Shown here: piece after piece, positions 1 to 8,780 of the stretch
Layout of the letters: each line of letters begins with the position of its first letter
Position numbering within the stretch: position 1 is the first letter of the stretch
Source of the DNA: Dyadobacter bucti
Lineage (GTDB): Bacteria > Bacteroidota > Bacteroidia > Cytophagales > Spirosomataceae
Length of the DNA: 64,000 nt
Reading direction: 5' to 3'
Assembly (NCBI RefSeq): GCF_005869225.1
Contig: NZ_SWFP01000001.1
Span: 1,302,001-1,366,000, forward strand
Position numbers and translations under genes: made by a program
Notes under the pieces: model-generated
What the model was told of the DNA's origin: nothing
The model's database searches: none
Seen by the model: the letters and a program-made list of their open reading frames with translations, nothing else

Positions 1-2897
1 ATAACCGGTTTCTTTCCGTCAAAATGTTCCGGGAAAGTGTATTTGAGCAAATGGTCTTTATAATGGTCAAAACGTTCTTTTGCCAAAACCGGCTCTGTTT
101 GTTTTTTGTCTAGTAAATAGGAAGTCCTGAACCAGACGTCGCGCAACCGCTTCACATCCAGTCCCAACACACCCGATTTACTTTGTATTTCCAGGGTTGC
201 CTTTGGGATTACCTGTCCTATTTTATGGAAAACAACACCATTCGCTTCAAGAACCGCCTCTGCGGCTTCATCCGCCTGGAAAACAATACCAATATTTTCA
301 GCAAAAACAGTATCGATGATATGCTGGTCTCCCAAACTTGACAGATCGACAGATGCGCCAAGGTCGAGATCGGCAAAACACATTTCCAGCAAAGTGGTAA
401 TCAGGCCACCGCTGCCTACATCATGTCCGGCCTGTATTTTCCCATCTTTGATCAGCTCCTGGATTGTATTGAATGCCTTTTTAAATTGATCTGCATCCAC
501 TACATCCGGTGTTTCCGTACCGATTTTATTCAATATCTGGGCAAATGAAGAACCGCCCAGCTTGTAGCTGTCTCCCGAAAGATTGATATAATAAATAGCC
601 CCTCCGCTCTTGCGCAGAACAGGTTCCACCACAGCTGTAATATCGTCGCAATGCCCGGCAGCTGAAATGATCACAGTACCCGGTGCGATCACCTCACCAT
701 CCTTATATTTCTGCTTCATCGAAAGCGAATCCTTGCCCGTAGGAATGTTGATCCCCAGACTGATCGCAAAATCGGAACAAGCCTGCACGGCCTTGTATAA
801 ACGTGCGTCTTCGCCTTCATTTTTGCAAGCCCACATCCAGTTCGCTGAAAGCGAAACGCTGGCAAGGCCGTCTTTCAAAGGTGCCCAGATAATGTTGGAA
901 AGTGCCTCTCCGATCGCATTGCGACTACCCGCCGCAGGATCGATCAGGGCAGAAAGCGGTGCGTGCCCCACTGAGGTAGCGATACCGTCCTTTCCCTGAA
1001 AATCCAGCGCCATAACGCCGCAGTTGTTCAAAGGCAGTTGCAGCGGACCGGCGCATTGCTGTTTGGCGACGCGGCCGCCCACGCAACGGTCCACTTTGTT
1101 GGTAAGCCAGTCTTTGCACGCAACAGCTTCAAGCTGCAGCATTTGCTGAAGATACTCGGTTAGCTTGGAAACATCGTAGGTTACCGGCTCGTAGCTCCTT
1201 TCAACGGTGTTGTCATGCATCACAACCTTCGGCGAGCTTCCGAACATATCATCCATTTCCAGGTCCATCGGTTTTGCACCGGTAGATGACGACTCGAATG
1301 TGAACCGGTGATCGCCCGTCACGTCTCCAACAGTGTACATTGGCGCCCGCTCGCGATCGGCGATTTTTTGCAGAGTATCGAGGTTTTCTTTGCTAATAAC
1401 CAATCCCATACGTTCCTGGGATTCGTTACCGATTATTTCTTTAGCCGAAAGTGTAGGATCCCCTACCGGCAATTTATCAAGATCTATATGTCCGCCCGTT
1501 TCTTCGACAAGCTCCGAAAGACAGTTCAAATGTCCGCCTGCGCCGTGGTCGTGGATGGAAACAATCGTATTATTATCACTTTCCACCATACCGCGCACGG
1601 CATTGGCAACGCGTTTCTGCATTTCAGGGTTGGAACGCTGAATTGCATTAAGTTCGATACCCGACCCAAATGCACCGGTATCAGCAGAAGAAACTGCCGC
1701 GCCGCCCATTCCGATCCGGTAATTTTCTCCGCCCAGTACCACGATCTTGTCGTCTACCTGCGGTTGTCCTTTTTTCGCCTGATCCGCCTTACCATATCCG
1801 ATACCACCCGCCTGCATGATCACTTTATCATAACCAAGCTTTCGCCCCTCTTCTTCATGTTCAAAAGTAAGTACTGACCCGACGATCAGCGGCTGACCGA
1901 ATTTATTGCCAAAATCAGTAGCACCATTTGAAGCCTTGATCAGGATGTCCATCGGTGTCTGGTAAAGCCACTCTCTTTCTTCCACACCTTTTTCCCAAGG
2001 ACGGTTTTCTTCCAGACGCGAAAGTGCGGTCATATATACTGCGGTTCCCGCAAGCGGCAATGAACCCTGTCCGCCAGCCAGCCTGTCGCGGATCTCTCCG
2101 CCCGATCCCGTGGCAGCACCATTGAATGGTTCTACTGTTGTCGGGAAATTATGCGTTTCCGCTTTCAGGGATATAACCGACTGAAAATCTTTGATCTCGT
2201 AGTATTCAGGAACATCTGGACGCTTCGGCGCGAATTGCTGAACTACCGGTCCTTTTACGAAAGCTACATTGTCTTTATAAGCCGAAACAATACCGTTTGG
2301 ATTGGTTTCGGAAGTTTTGCGGATCAGCTTGAACAATGAAACTGGCTGTTCTTTCCCGTCAATCACAAATGTTCCGTTGAAAATTTTATGACGGCAGTGT
2401 TCCGAATTAACCTGCGAAAACCCGAAAACCTCCGAGTCCGTCAGCTTACGACCTATTTTTTCAGAAAGCTTATTCAGGTAATCCACCTCTTCCTCACTGA
2501 GCGAAAGGCCTTCCTGTTTGTTATATTCAGCTATATCATCAATTTCCAGGATAGGTTCCGGCTTGATGTTGATCGTATAAATATCCTGGGTCAGCTCCGA
2601 ATACTTTTGGGAAAGCATCGGATCAAAATCTGTAAAATCTTCCGCTACCCGTTTGAATTCCTCAATCCTGACGATACCCTGAATATCCATATTCTGGGTG
2701 ATTTCCACAGCATTGGTACTCCACGGGGTGATCATCGCAGCACGCGGGCCAACAAAAAAATCAGTCAGGAAGGTTTCTTCTTTGAGCTGCGCCCCACCAA
2801 AAAGCCAGCTTAATTTTGAAACATCCAGGGGTGACAGAGTCTGCTCTGTTTGCAGGGCAAAAACTGTGTTGAGTTCGTCAGTGAAGAAATAAATCAT
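1..2897 (-). CDS. purL: Phosphoribosylformylglycinamidine synthase, large single-chain form (partial, C-terminus off the left edge)
   Basis: This enzyme carries out the ATP- and glutamine-dependent conversion of FGAR to FGAM in de novo purine synthesis, in the cytoplasm. I translated the minus strand from the ATG at 2897. The N-terminus reads MIYFFTDELNTVFALQ. Further on come FVGPRAAMITPWSTNAVEIT (typical of single-chain PurL), HNFPTTVEPFNGAATGSGGE, SIHDHGAGGHLNCLSELVEE, INIPTGKDSLSMKQ and AGHDVGSGGLITTLLEM, which are the duplicated AIRS-like ATP-binding motifs in the family order. About 965 codons are present, whereas the single-chain enzyme is usually about 1,200-1,300 residues, so the C-terminal glutaminase domain lies beyond position 1. 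The reading frame is open to the window edge. A good promoter box sits 18 bp upstream of the start. Identification is firm. Confidence 0.95.
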   Translation of the reverse strand, partial: MIYFFTDELNTVFALQTEQTLSPLDVSKLSWLFGGAQLKEETFLTDFFVGPRAAMITPWSTNAVEITQNMDIQGIVRIEEFKRVAEDFTDFDPMLSQKYSELTQDIYTINIKPEPILEIDDIAEYNKQEGLSLSEEEVDYLNKLSEKIGRKLTDSEVFGFSQVNSEHCRHKIFNGTFVIDGKEQPVSLFKLIRKTSETNPNGIVSAYKDNVAFVKGPVVQQFAPKRPDVPEYYEIKDFQSVISLKAETHNFPTTVEPFNGAATGSGGEIRDRLAGGQGSLPLAGTAVYMTALSRLEENRPWEKGVEEREWLYQTPMDILIKASNGATDFGNKFGQPLIVGSVLTFEHEEEGRKLGYDKVIMQAGGIGYGKADQAKKGQPQVDDKIVVLGGENYRIGMGGAAVSSADTGAFGSGIELNAIQRSNPEMQKRVANAVRGMVESDNNTIVSIHDHGAGGHLNCLSELVEETGGHIDLDKLPVGDPTLSAKEIIGNESQERMGLVISKENLDTLQKIADRERAPMYTVGDVTGDHRFTFESSSTGAKPMDLEMDDMFGSSPKVVMHDNTVERSYEPVTYDVSKLTEYLQQMLQLEAVACKDWLTNKVDRCVGGRVAKQQCAGPLQLPLNNCGVMALDFQGKDGIATSVGHAPLSALIDPAAGSRNAIGEALSNIIWAPLKDGLASVSLSANWMWACKNEGEDARLYKAVQACSDFAISLGINIPTGKDSLSMKQKYKDGEVIAPGTVIISAAGHCDDITAVVEPVLRKSGGAIYYINLSGDSYKLGGSSFAQILNKIGTETPDVVDADQFKKAFNTIQELIKDGKIQAGHDVGSGGLITTLLEMCFADLDLGASVDLSSLGDQHIIDTVFAENIGIVFQADEAAEAVLEANGVVFHKIGQVIPKATLEIQSKSGVLGLDVKRLRDVWFRTSYLLDKKQTEPVLAKERFDHYKDHLLKYTFPEHFDGKKPV

Positions 2898-2914
2898 GGG
2901 ATCGTTTTATGGTG

Positions 2915-2922
2915 CAAAGGTA
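2915..2922 (-). promoter_or_regulatory. Probable -7 box of the purL promoter (TACCTTTG)
   Basis: On the minus strand the sequence is TACCTTTG, an exact match to the Bacteroidota -7 consensus TAnnTTTG. It lies 18 bp before the purL ATG, giving a leader of roughly 10 nt, which is normal for this phylum. I see no convincing TTG-type -33 element at the usual distance. It also overlaps the upstream side of the divergent gene at 2939, so the two genes share this short region. Confidence 0.5.
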
Positions 2923-2938
2923 ATTCAAAATTTCCCCG

Positions 2939-3574
2939 ATGTCCATTTACATGAGGAAAAATGCACAGGTACGGTCTTTTTTTCTTCTATCTTTACCCGA
3001 AACATCGATCGACATTTTGAAATACATCACATCAATTCTGCTTTGCTGGATTTGCCAGACCGCCTTCTGCCAGGACGGCTTTTTGCCCGTCAATGAGCAA
3101 AAAAATATCTATTACTCCGACTTTGGCACTCCTGATAAGAACAAAGCCGAGATCTACAAAGCTGTCCAGGACTGGGTGGGCCACACTTTCGGGAATTACC
3201 AAAATGCTGTAAAACAACAGGATCCTGCGGAAGGAAAGCTACTGATCAGCAGTTACCTGCGGGTCGCCTCTTCGGTATATGATTATATCGGATTTGATCT
3301 CATTATTGAGTGCAAAGACAATCAGTACCGGGCCTATATCGAAAAGCTGGATGGCGTTTCCACACAGCATTCACCGGTGAGGCTGAGCAACAAGGAAAAC
3401 GAAGCGATCACCACCAAAGAAGTTGCGATCAAAAAAGAGACCGGCCGAAAGGCCAGAGCAGAAGCCGAAGAGGCTTTCAAAACTGCCAAAGCCGACAACG
3501 AGAGTATCAACAAGGCCATGTACAGTCTTCTGGCAGGATTAAAACAATTTATGGTTGACGGAAAAACCGAGTAG
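2939..3574 (+). CDS. Secreted DUF4468 domain protein
   Basis: The function is unknown. The mature part begins near DGFLPVNEQKNIYYSDFG and shows the pattern of DUF4468 (TBP-like fold), a domain common in small secreted Bacteroidota proteins: a short beta strand, then an amphipathic helix (KAEIYKAVQDWVGHTFGNY), then strands around YDYIGFDLIIECKDNQYRAYIEKLDGV. The last 60 residues are a charged, probably helical tail rich in K, E and A. The ATG at 2939 would put 26 polar and mixed residues before the hydrophobic stretch YITSILLCWICQTAFC, so a TTG at 3017 giving LKYITSILLCWICQTAFCQD may be the true start of a normal signal peptide. The gene converges on the SGNH hydrolase gene, with 8 bp between the stops. 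Domain assignment is from pattern memory. Confidence 0.7.
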   Translation: MSIYMRKNAQVRSFFLLSLPETSIDILKYITSILLCWICQTAFCQDGFLPVNEQKNIYYSDFGTPDKNKAEIYKAVQDWVGHTFGNYQNAVKQQDPAEGKLLISSYLRVASSVYDYIGFDLIIECKDNQYRAYIEKLDGVSTQHSPVRLSNKENEAITTKEVAIKKETGRKARAEAEEAFKTAKADNESINKAMYSLLAGLKQFMVDGKTE

Positions 3575-3582
3575 CACTCCGG

Positions 3583-4410
3583 TTATTTGAGGCCTTTCCA
3601 TTTTGCGGCAAGCATATCGGCAATCACCTGATAACCTTTGTCCGAAGGATGCAGGCCATCATAGGTCATGTTCACAGCTTCCTGCGGATATGGATATTCA
3701 TCTGTTTCCGGACTGAATGGTATTTCCGTGAAGTCGGGATAGTTATAATTTTTGTACGCTCCGGTCGAAGGATCTTTCAGTTTTTTGAAATTAACAATGT
3801 TGTCCATATTCATACCGCTGTCGTGGTAAAGGTCCACCACGGGGATTTTTTCCAGCTTCCCGATTTCTACTATGGCATTGGCAAACTGTTCCAAAGTTTG
3901 TCCGTTTTTATCCTTGTATGAACCGTACGCATTGTTTTTTGTATTGTTGATATATACAAAATCTCCCCGCTGCATCGGTGTGATCAATATGATCCGTGAT
4001 TTTTTATTGAGCTGTTTCAGTTTCCGGATAATTACCCCAAAAGCGCCGTAAACGGTGCCAGAGCCGGTATTTTGTTCATAATTGGAAATGCTGCCCAGGG
4101 GTTTTCCCTGCCACCAGTCATTTGTCCCCAAGAAAACGGTGTACACATCCGCTTTTACCAGCCCCAGCTCTTCTATTTTATCAGCAATGTTGATGGACGT
4201 CCAGCCATTATGTCCCTGATTAGTATATGTTATCTGCGGATATTTTTCCGAAATCAGCGTCATATATCCCTTTGTAACCCGGTTTCCGGTTTCGTCCTGA
4301 TGATCGTTCAGGTACGTGATAGAATCCCCGATGGCTACCCAGCTGATCTTGCGCGGAGCCAGCGCCAGGGAAACAAAAATGCATAGCGTAAGTAAAAGAA
4401 GCTTTTTCAT
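3583..4410 (-). CDS. Secreted SGNH/GDSL-type hydrolase (esterase-like)
   Basis: This is probably an exported esterase or acetyl-esterase of the SGNH fold. From the ATG at 4410 the protein has 275 residues and opens with the signal peptide MKKLLLLTLCIFVSLALA. A longer frame exists upstream but adds no signal-like sequence. The catalytic blocks are all visible: GDSIT with Ser30 as nucleophile, the block II Gly in NQGHNGWTS, GTNDWW as block III (GxND), and DGLHP near the end with Asp251 and His254. It is the last gene of uptake locus 1, downstream of a terminator-like hairpin at 4476-4514, so its expression may be lower than or separate from that of the genes above it. In such loci SGNH enzymes often remove acyl groups from a glycan or ester; the real substrate is not visible. 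Confidence 0.85.
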   Translation of the reverse strand: MKKLLLLTLCIFVSLALAPRKISWVAIGDSITYLNDHQDETGNRVTKGYMTLISEKYPQITYTNQGHNGWTSINIADKIEELGLVKADVYTVFLGTNDWWQGKPLGSISNYEQNTGSGTVYGAFGVIIRKLKQLNKKSRIILITPMQRGDFVYINNTKNNAYGSYKDKNGQTLEQFANAIVEIGKLEKIPVVDLYHDSGMNMDNIVNFKKLKDPSTGAYKNYNYPDFTEIPFSPETDEYPYPQEAVNMTYDGLHPSDKGYQVIADMLAAKWKGLK

Positions 4411-4475
4411 AACAGGCGGAATAGCGGATATTTCGGCACCTAATATAGTAATTAGTCTTTTCAATGGCATAGTAT

Positions 4476-4514
4476 GCAAAAATCCCGGGTAACTATTTGC
4501 TCCCGGGATTTTGC
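4476..4514 (-). terminator. Rho-independent terminator downstream of the 4530-7004 gene
   Basis: On the minus strand a GC-rich stem (AATCCCGGG paired with CCCGGGATT, loop of about 12 nt) is followed directly by TTTTT. The stem extends into the flanking A/T runs (GCAAAA with TTTTGC). It lies just after the stop of the large secreted protein gene and before the SGNH gene, so it may end or attenuate the transcript between the two. Confidence 0.75.
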
Positions 4515-4529
4515 TATATGTAAAAACAA

Positions 4530-7004
4530 TCACCTATACTCCAGCCAGGTGGTCGCTTCACATGCCTTGTCCGTTTTAAAGCGGACCCACCGTGCTGCGA
4601 AGTCTTTCGGGAAATCAAAAGTTACCGTTTGCCCAGGTGCCACCGTGATTTTTTCGGCAGGCATCCACGGTCCGTTCCCTACCGGATCCACCTCCATGGT
4701 AAAGGTGACCGGCGCAGTTGCTTTGTGGGAAAGCCTCAGTGTTTTTTTGTCATAAAAACCGATGAGGTAAGGGTCGGAAGGCTCGTTGGCATGTACCGGA
4801 GTATTCTTCCATGGCCCACCTTTCCCGGTCGGTTTGCCCAGCTTCCAGAGATCATCGATCGCCCCGGCCCAGACAGCCGCTTTTTGATCATCAGAAACAA
4901 TAATGTGCTCATTCCCCTTCACGCTTTTAGCATCGACGCCCGTCATCACGAGCAGCCCGCGGTACGAAGCATAGTCGTTGATCCGCAGATTATGGGACGA
5001 AACCGGCCTGATCTTGGCATATCCGTCTGCGTTCTCAGCCGGCAGTTCGTAAAAAGTCCCGTGGCAATTAAACAGATCGCGCTCGGTGGATACTTCGCGG
5101 CAGATCCTTAATGCCCCGCTATTGGTAAGTCCGGTAAAACCGTCGTTCCCCAGCGGCAAACGCCAGCGTCGGCCTTTATCATCTACCACAAGTACCGACG
5201 ATTCGTCCACTGTAACCACTTTTTGCGGGATAGCAAATTTACTTTTGATAAATGAAAGCGTTTTGGCATCATCCCGGCGGGTCATTTTCATATTTCCATC
5301 CAGCTCGTAATAACCAGTCTCACTCGGCTTTACGCCTGTATAATCCATGGCAGCAATACCCAGCGCCCGGCGGTTATCACCCAGGCCATAGAGCAATCCA
5401 CCCGAAGTTCCGGCAGCAGTAACATGGCTCAGGCCGCTAAAGATCGGATCTGCGGCAACAGTACGTTCGTCGTCGGAAATGTAGGAGAAATGTGCAGAGG
5501 CATTGGTAGCACGGCTGGCTTTGATGCGGACCCACTCACCGGAATCGCCGGTGGAAAATGTTGCTTTTGCAGCACTTTTCGGTCCTACTTTCAATGAATT
5601 TAACACAACCCAGGAACCATTGCCTGTTTTGTCCACCTCGAATGTGAAAGTAATTTCTTCACTGCCATTGTTCTGCACCCAGGCCGACCGGTGTGCCCAG
5701 CCTGCAAACAAAAATGGTTCCGAATATTCATTCTCCTTCACATTTTCGTTCAGCCATACCGCACCTTCCGCCGTATTTGGCCCGAGCAGGTCAGGCTGTT
5801 TCAGGGATGTAAACCAGAGATTGGAATTGGACTGGCCTGGGCCTTCTATATTTCCCTTAGCTTTTCTTTTGTTCAAAAATTCCCTTTGAGCCGAATCGTC
5901 ACAGCCGAAAACCAGCTGATCATTCCAGCGGGTATAGTCGCCGATCACTTTCAGATAAGCCGATCTTGGGCGTATTCCTGCGGTGTTTTTGGAAGAAAAC
6001 CTGTCCGGGAAAGTCCAGAACATTCCGTGCATGGTCATCAGATAATCCGATTTCTGCGCGGTACCGACATCCCTGATACGCGGCCACTCGGTGTTCCAGC
6101 CATGTGCGCCGTCGTAGCTGTGGCTCGCTTTGGGCAATCTGAAAAATGTCCATTTCCCACTGTCGCGTACACCCAGAAGCAGCGATTTATGATCCCAGCC
6201 TGTTGCCCAGATCGGGTCGCTTTCCGGGTTCTTGTTTCCGTAAATACCTCCCGGGCCGGTCACCTCCACAAACTGGTTTCTGCGTACCACTTTCCAGTTT
6301 TTCCCATCCCATTCCGACAGAGACCCCGATTCGATATCGAATTGTTTTTCAGCCAGTTTTCCGGGTTCGCCATTGTTGGAATATACCGTCACACCCTGCC
6401 CGGAATAGTAGCCTTTTCCGTGCGTTCCGGGCAGCAGGTTATTGTATTGATAGGGCTGCTGCTCTCCATTGCTTTTGTTGTTTTTAACATTCCCATCCTC
6501 ATACAACTGTTTTACCGCCAGCGTTTTTACATCTACTTCATAGAAACCTTCTTCCATGGTTCCATAGTAAATTTTATGGGCGGGATCGGTCAGGTGGCGG
6601 GCATTTCCGGTATGGCGGCCGGGCATTGTTTTATACGAAATAGCCCGCACAGCCCCTTCGCTGTCGATCGCGTAAGGCCCGATAAACAGCTGGTTGCTTT
6701 CGCGGTGGATCATCCGGTTGGCAGGCGTTCCCCCGATGCTTTCCGGCCTGACTGTCTGCGTCAGGTCCTGGCCGATCTCGTACAATTTGTCGGATGAGCC
6801 AAACGGCAAATGCGGTGCATAGGTAATCGCCCAAAGCTTGCCAGCCCAGGGAACAACCGCACCAGTACCACATTCGCCTTCATTGTTATACATCGCGAGA
6901 TGCGGGTAAATGCCGCTGAACGAAGGTTTTCCTTTGCGCTGGGCGGATAAATTAAGGGTTAGGAACAGCAGTAATCCTGTCAGCCAGAGATTATTTTTTT
7001 TCAT
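4530..7004 (-). CDS. Large secreted protein of unknown function in a SusCD locus
   Basis: I do not recognise the family. The start is the ATG at 7004, preceded directly by an in-frame TTG. The 824-residue product has a clear signal peptide (MKKNNLWLTGLLLFLTLNLSAQ). The body has no membrane spans and is rich in G, W, Y and short beta-type segments such as IYGNKNPESDPIWATGWDHK and YLMTMHGMFWTFP, which suggests a beta-propeller core. Two related segments, one near residues 450-510 and one at the end, share a motif of the kind FTFEVD(K/P)xGNGxW followed by WVR(I/F)K. These look like two copies of a small beta-sandwich module. It lies 67 bp downstream of susD, so it is probably the surface or periplasmic binding protein or enzyme of this locus. 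A glycoside hydrolase or lyase role is possible, but no catalytic motif is evident. Confidence 0.75.
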   Translation of the reverse strand: MKKNNLWLTGLLLFLTLNLSAQRKGKPSFSGIYPHLAMYNNEGECGTGAVVPWAGKLWAITYAPHLPFGSSDKLYEIGQDLTQTVRPESIGGTPANRMIHRESNQLFIGPYAIDSEGAVRAISYKTMPGRHTGNARHLTDPAHKIYYGTMEEGFYEVDVKTLAVKQLYEDGNVKNNKSNGEQQPYQYNNLLPGTHGKGYYSGQGVTVYSNNGEPGKLAEKQFDIESGSLSEWDGKNWKVVRRNQFVEVTGPGGIYGNKNPESDPIWATGWDHKSLLLGVRDSGKWTFFRLPKASHSYDGAHGWNTEWPRIRDVGTAQKSDYLMTMHGMFWTFPDRFSSKNTAGIRPRSAYLKVIGDYTRWNDQLVFGCDDSAQREFLNKRKAKGNIEGPGQSNSNLWFTSLKQPDLLGPNTAEGAVWLNENVKENEYSEPFLFAGWAHRSAWVQNNGSEEITFTFEVDKTGNGSWVVLNSLKVGPKSAAKATFSTGDSGEWVRIKASRATNASAHFSYISDDERTVAADPIFSGLSHVTAAGTSGGLLYGLGDNRRALGIAAMDYTGVKPSETGYYELDGNMKMTRRDDAKTLSFIKSKFAIPQKVVTVDESSVLVVDDKGRRWRLPLGNDGFTGLTNSGALRICREVSTERDLFNCHGTFYELPAENADGYAKIRPVSSHNLRINDYASYRGLLVMTGVDAKSVKGNEHIIVSDDQKAAVWAGAIDDLWKLGKPTGKGGPWKNTPVHANEPSDPYLIGFYDKKTLRLSHKATAPVTFTMEVDPVGNGPWMPAEKITVAPGQTVTFDFPKDFAARWVRFKTDKACEATTWLEYR

Positions 7005-7071
7005 CAATACAATAGGTTAAGCGGAGTGCCATGCACTAAGCATCTGATTATGAACAAATTTATTATTAAAA

Positions 7072-8745
7072 CTAATACCCTGCATTCTGGGTAATACCGG
7101 TATTGACACGCCTTTCGACCGCCGGAATCGGCCAGAGGTATTGCCTCGTTTTATCAAAACTGCGCTGGGCAAGTACTTTCACGTCCGTTCCGAACCCAGA
7201 ATAATCGGCTATCCCGTCACTATCGATGGGCGTAACACCCGGGAAGGGCCATTTAGCGCGGTTTTGTGCAGCGGGATCGGGCAGACCTATAACCGGTTTC
7301 GTCAGTATTTTTTCAGCCAGCTTCCAGCGGATCAGGTCCATGTAACGGAGGCCCTCACGTGGGAATTCCACCCGGCGTTCGCGGCGGAGCACATCTCGGA
7401 GCACGGCCGCGCTGGCCATTTTGACAGCCGGATACCCAGTAACCTGATCGGCAGCGACTCCATAAGCGCGCGCCCGTACCTGATTGATCGCATCCAGGAC
7501 AGTTGCGTCGACCTCGCCCAATTCAATTTTAGCCTCGGCATAAGTCAGCAGGATTTCAGCATACCTGACGATGATCGCATCATTGTCCTCCACTCGCCGG
7601 TCGGGCCAGGTCTGGTCAATCCCTTTTTTCCAAAGAAATCCGGTAAAGCTCGCAAACGCGGCTACCGCACGGTTGTCTTTGTTGGAAACCTTTTTGTTTT
7701 CTTTTGAGCTAAAAACCAGGAGAGAGTCAGGATGCGGGGTGTAGTTATAGCCCAACCACTGTGTGTTGAACTCTACAACCGTCGCTGTAAGCCTGGGATC
7801 GCGGTTTTTGAATGGAGCCTTCGGATCATACAGCGTTGATTCACTGATCAGTTTTCCGTCCGTACACTCGTAAGCATCGACCATATCCCTGGTAGGCAGC
7901 TGCGCGCCAAAGCCCCCCGCATTTCTTGAAATATTGTCCAGCACGTAGCCTGACCCGTTGAAAACCTGCTGCTTTTCGTCCCTGGCAATGCTCACTATCA
8001 GCTCCCGGCTGGTTTCACCGGCTTTCAGGAATAGCTGCGAATAAGAACCATGCAGCGCATACGCACCTGATTGGATGACTGCGTCGGCAGCTTCTTTTGC
8101 CAGCTGCCAGTTACCGGCATATAATGCAGTACGTGCTTTGATCGCGAGAGCCGCTCCCTTGGTCAGTCGCTGGGTTTCGGAAGCTCCATATGAAACCGGC
8201 AGATTGGCTGCGGCAAAATCTAGCTCTTTAAAAACGAAAGCAAGGATCTCGTCTTTGCCTGTGCGCGTGATACCGTAGGATTCTTCCAGGGTCACGGGCG
8301 ATAACAGCAACGGAACATCACCAAAATGCGCAACAAGCCTGGCATACTGATAGGCCCGGATCAGCCGCATTTCCGCTTCAAGCTTCAGAAGAACGGCCGC
8401 CGGGGTGTTTGAGGAAGCTTTGTCTTTATTGGCAAGAAATGAATTGGCCCTTGCTATGGCTTTGTAGCCATTGAGCCAGAAGGTTTGCACATTGGCATCA
8501 TCGGCATTCATCGTACCGCCGATCACGGCGTTGGTCAGCTGGCCGCGGTGCCATTCGTTGTCGCTGAACAATTCGTTGTCGTTCCCCCAGAATGCGAGCC
8601 GGTACAAGTCGTTCACAGCCAGTTCCAGTTCGGTCTGATTGGAATAAAACGTTCCGGTAGATGCTTCGGAAAGCGGGTTGAGGTCCAGTGTATGGCAACC
8701 GGTAAGGGCCGTCAGCAGCGATAATATTAAAGTTATTTTTTTCAT
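7072..8745 (-). CDS. SusD/RagB-family outer-membrane lipoprotein, locus 1
   Basis: This is the surface glycan- or nutrient-binding partner of the SusC transporter encoded just upstream. The 557-residue protein starts MKKITLILSLLTALTGC, a lipoprotein signal with Cys17 as lipid anchor, followed by HTLDLNPLSEAS as in most SusD proteins. Helical TPR-like features of the family are present: VLLKLEAEMRLIRAYQYARL, RLTKGAALAIKARTALYAGNW, and the C-terminal pattern EILLTYAEAKIELGEVD...INQVRARAYG...LRRERRVEFPREGLRYMDLIRW, ending in YLWPIPAVERRVN. The spacing to susC is 35 bp, consistent with co-transcription. The transported substrate cannot be read from the sequence. Confidence 0.93.
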   Translation of the reverse strand: MKKITLILSLLTALTGCHTLDLNPLSEASTGTFYSNQTELELAVNDLYRLAFWGNDNELFSDNEWHRGQLTNAVIGGTMNADDANVQTFWLNGYKAIARANSFLANKDKASSNTPAAVLLKLEAEMRLIRAYQYARLVAHFGDVPLLLSPVTLEESYGITRTGKDEILAFVFKELDFAAANLPVSYGASETQRLTKGAALAIKARTALYAGNWQLAKEAADAVIQSGAYALHGSYSQLFLKAGETSRELIVSIARDEKQQVFNGSGYVLDNISRNAGGFGAQLPTRDMVDAYECTDGKLISESTLYDPKAPFKNRDPRLTATVVEFNTQWLGYNYTPHPDSLLVFSSKENKKVSNKDNRAVAAFASFTGFLWKKGIDQTWPDRRVEDNDAIIVRYAEILLTYAEAKIELGEVDATVLDAINQVRARAYGVAADQVTGYPAVKMASAAVLRDVLRRERRVEFPREGLRYMDLIRWKLAEKILTKPVIGLPDPAAQNRAKWPFPGVTPIDSDGIADYSGFGTDVKVLAQRSFDKTRQYLWPIPAVERRVNTGITQNAGY

Positions 8746-8780
8746 GATCTGCGATTAGACTTTTTACAAAAACTCCTCAA

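Noticed and set aside
5691..6797. Long plus-strand frame opposite the secreted protein gene
   Set aside because: It is antisense to a gene with a clear signal peptide and has no coding features; a shadow caused by codon bias.
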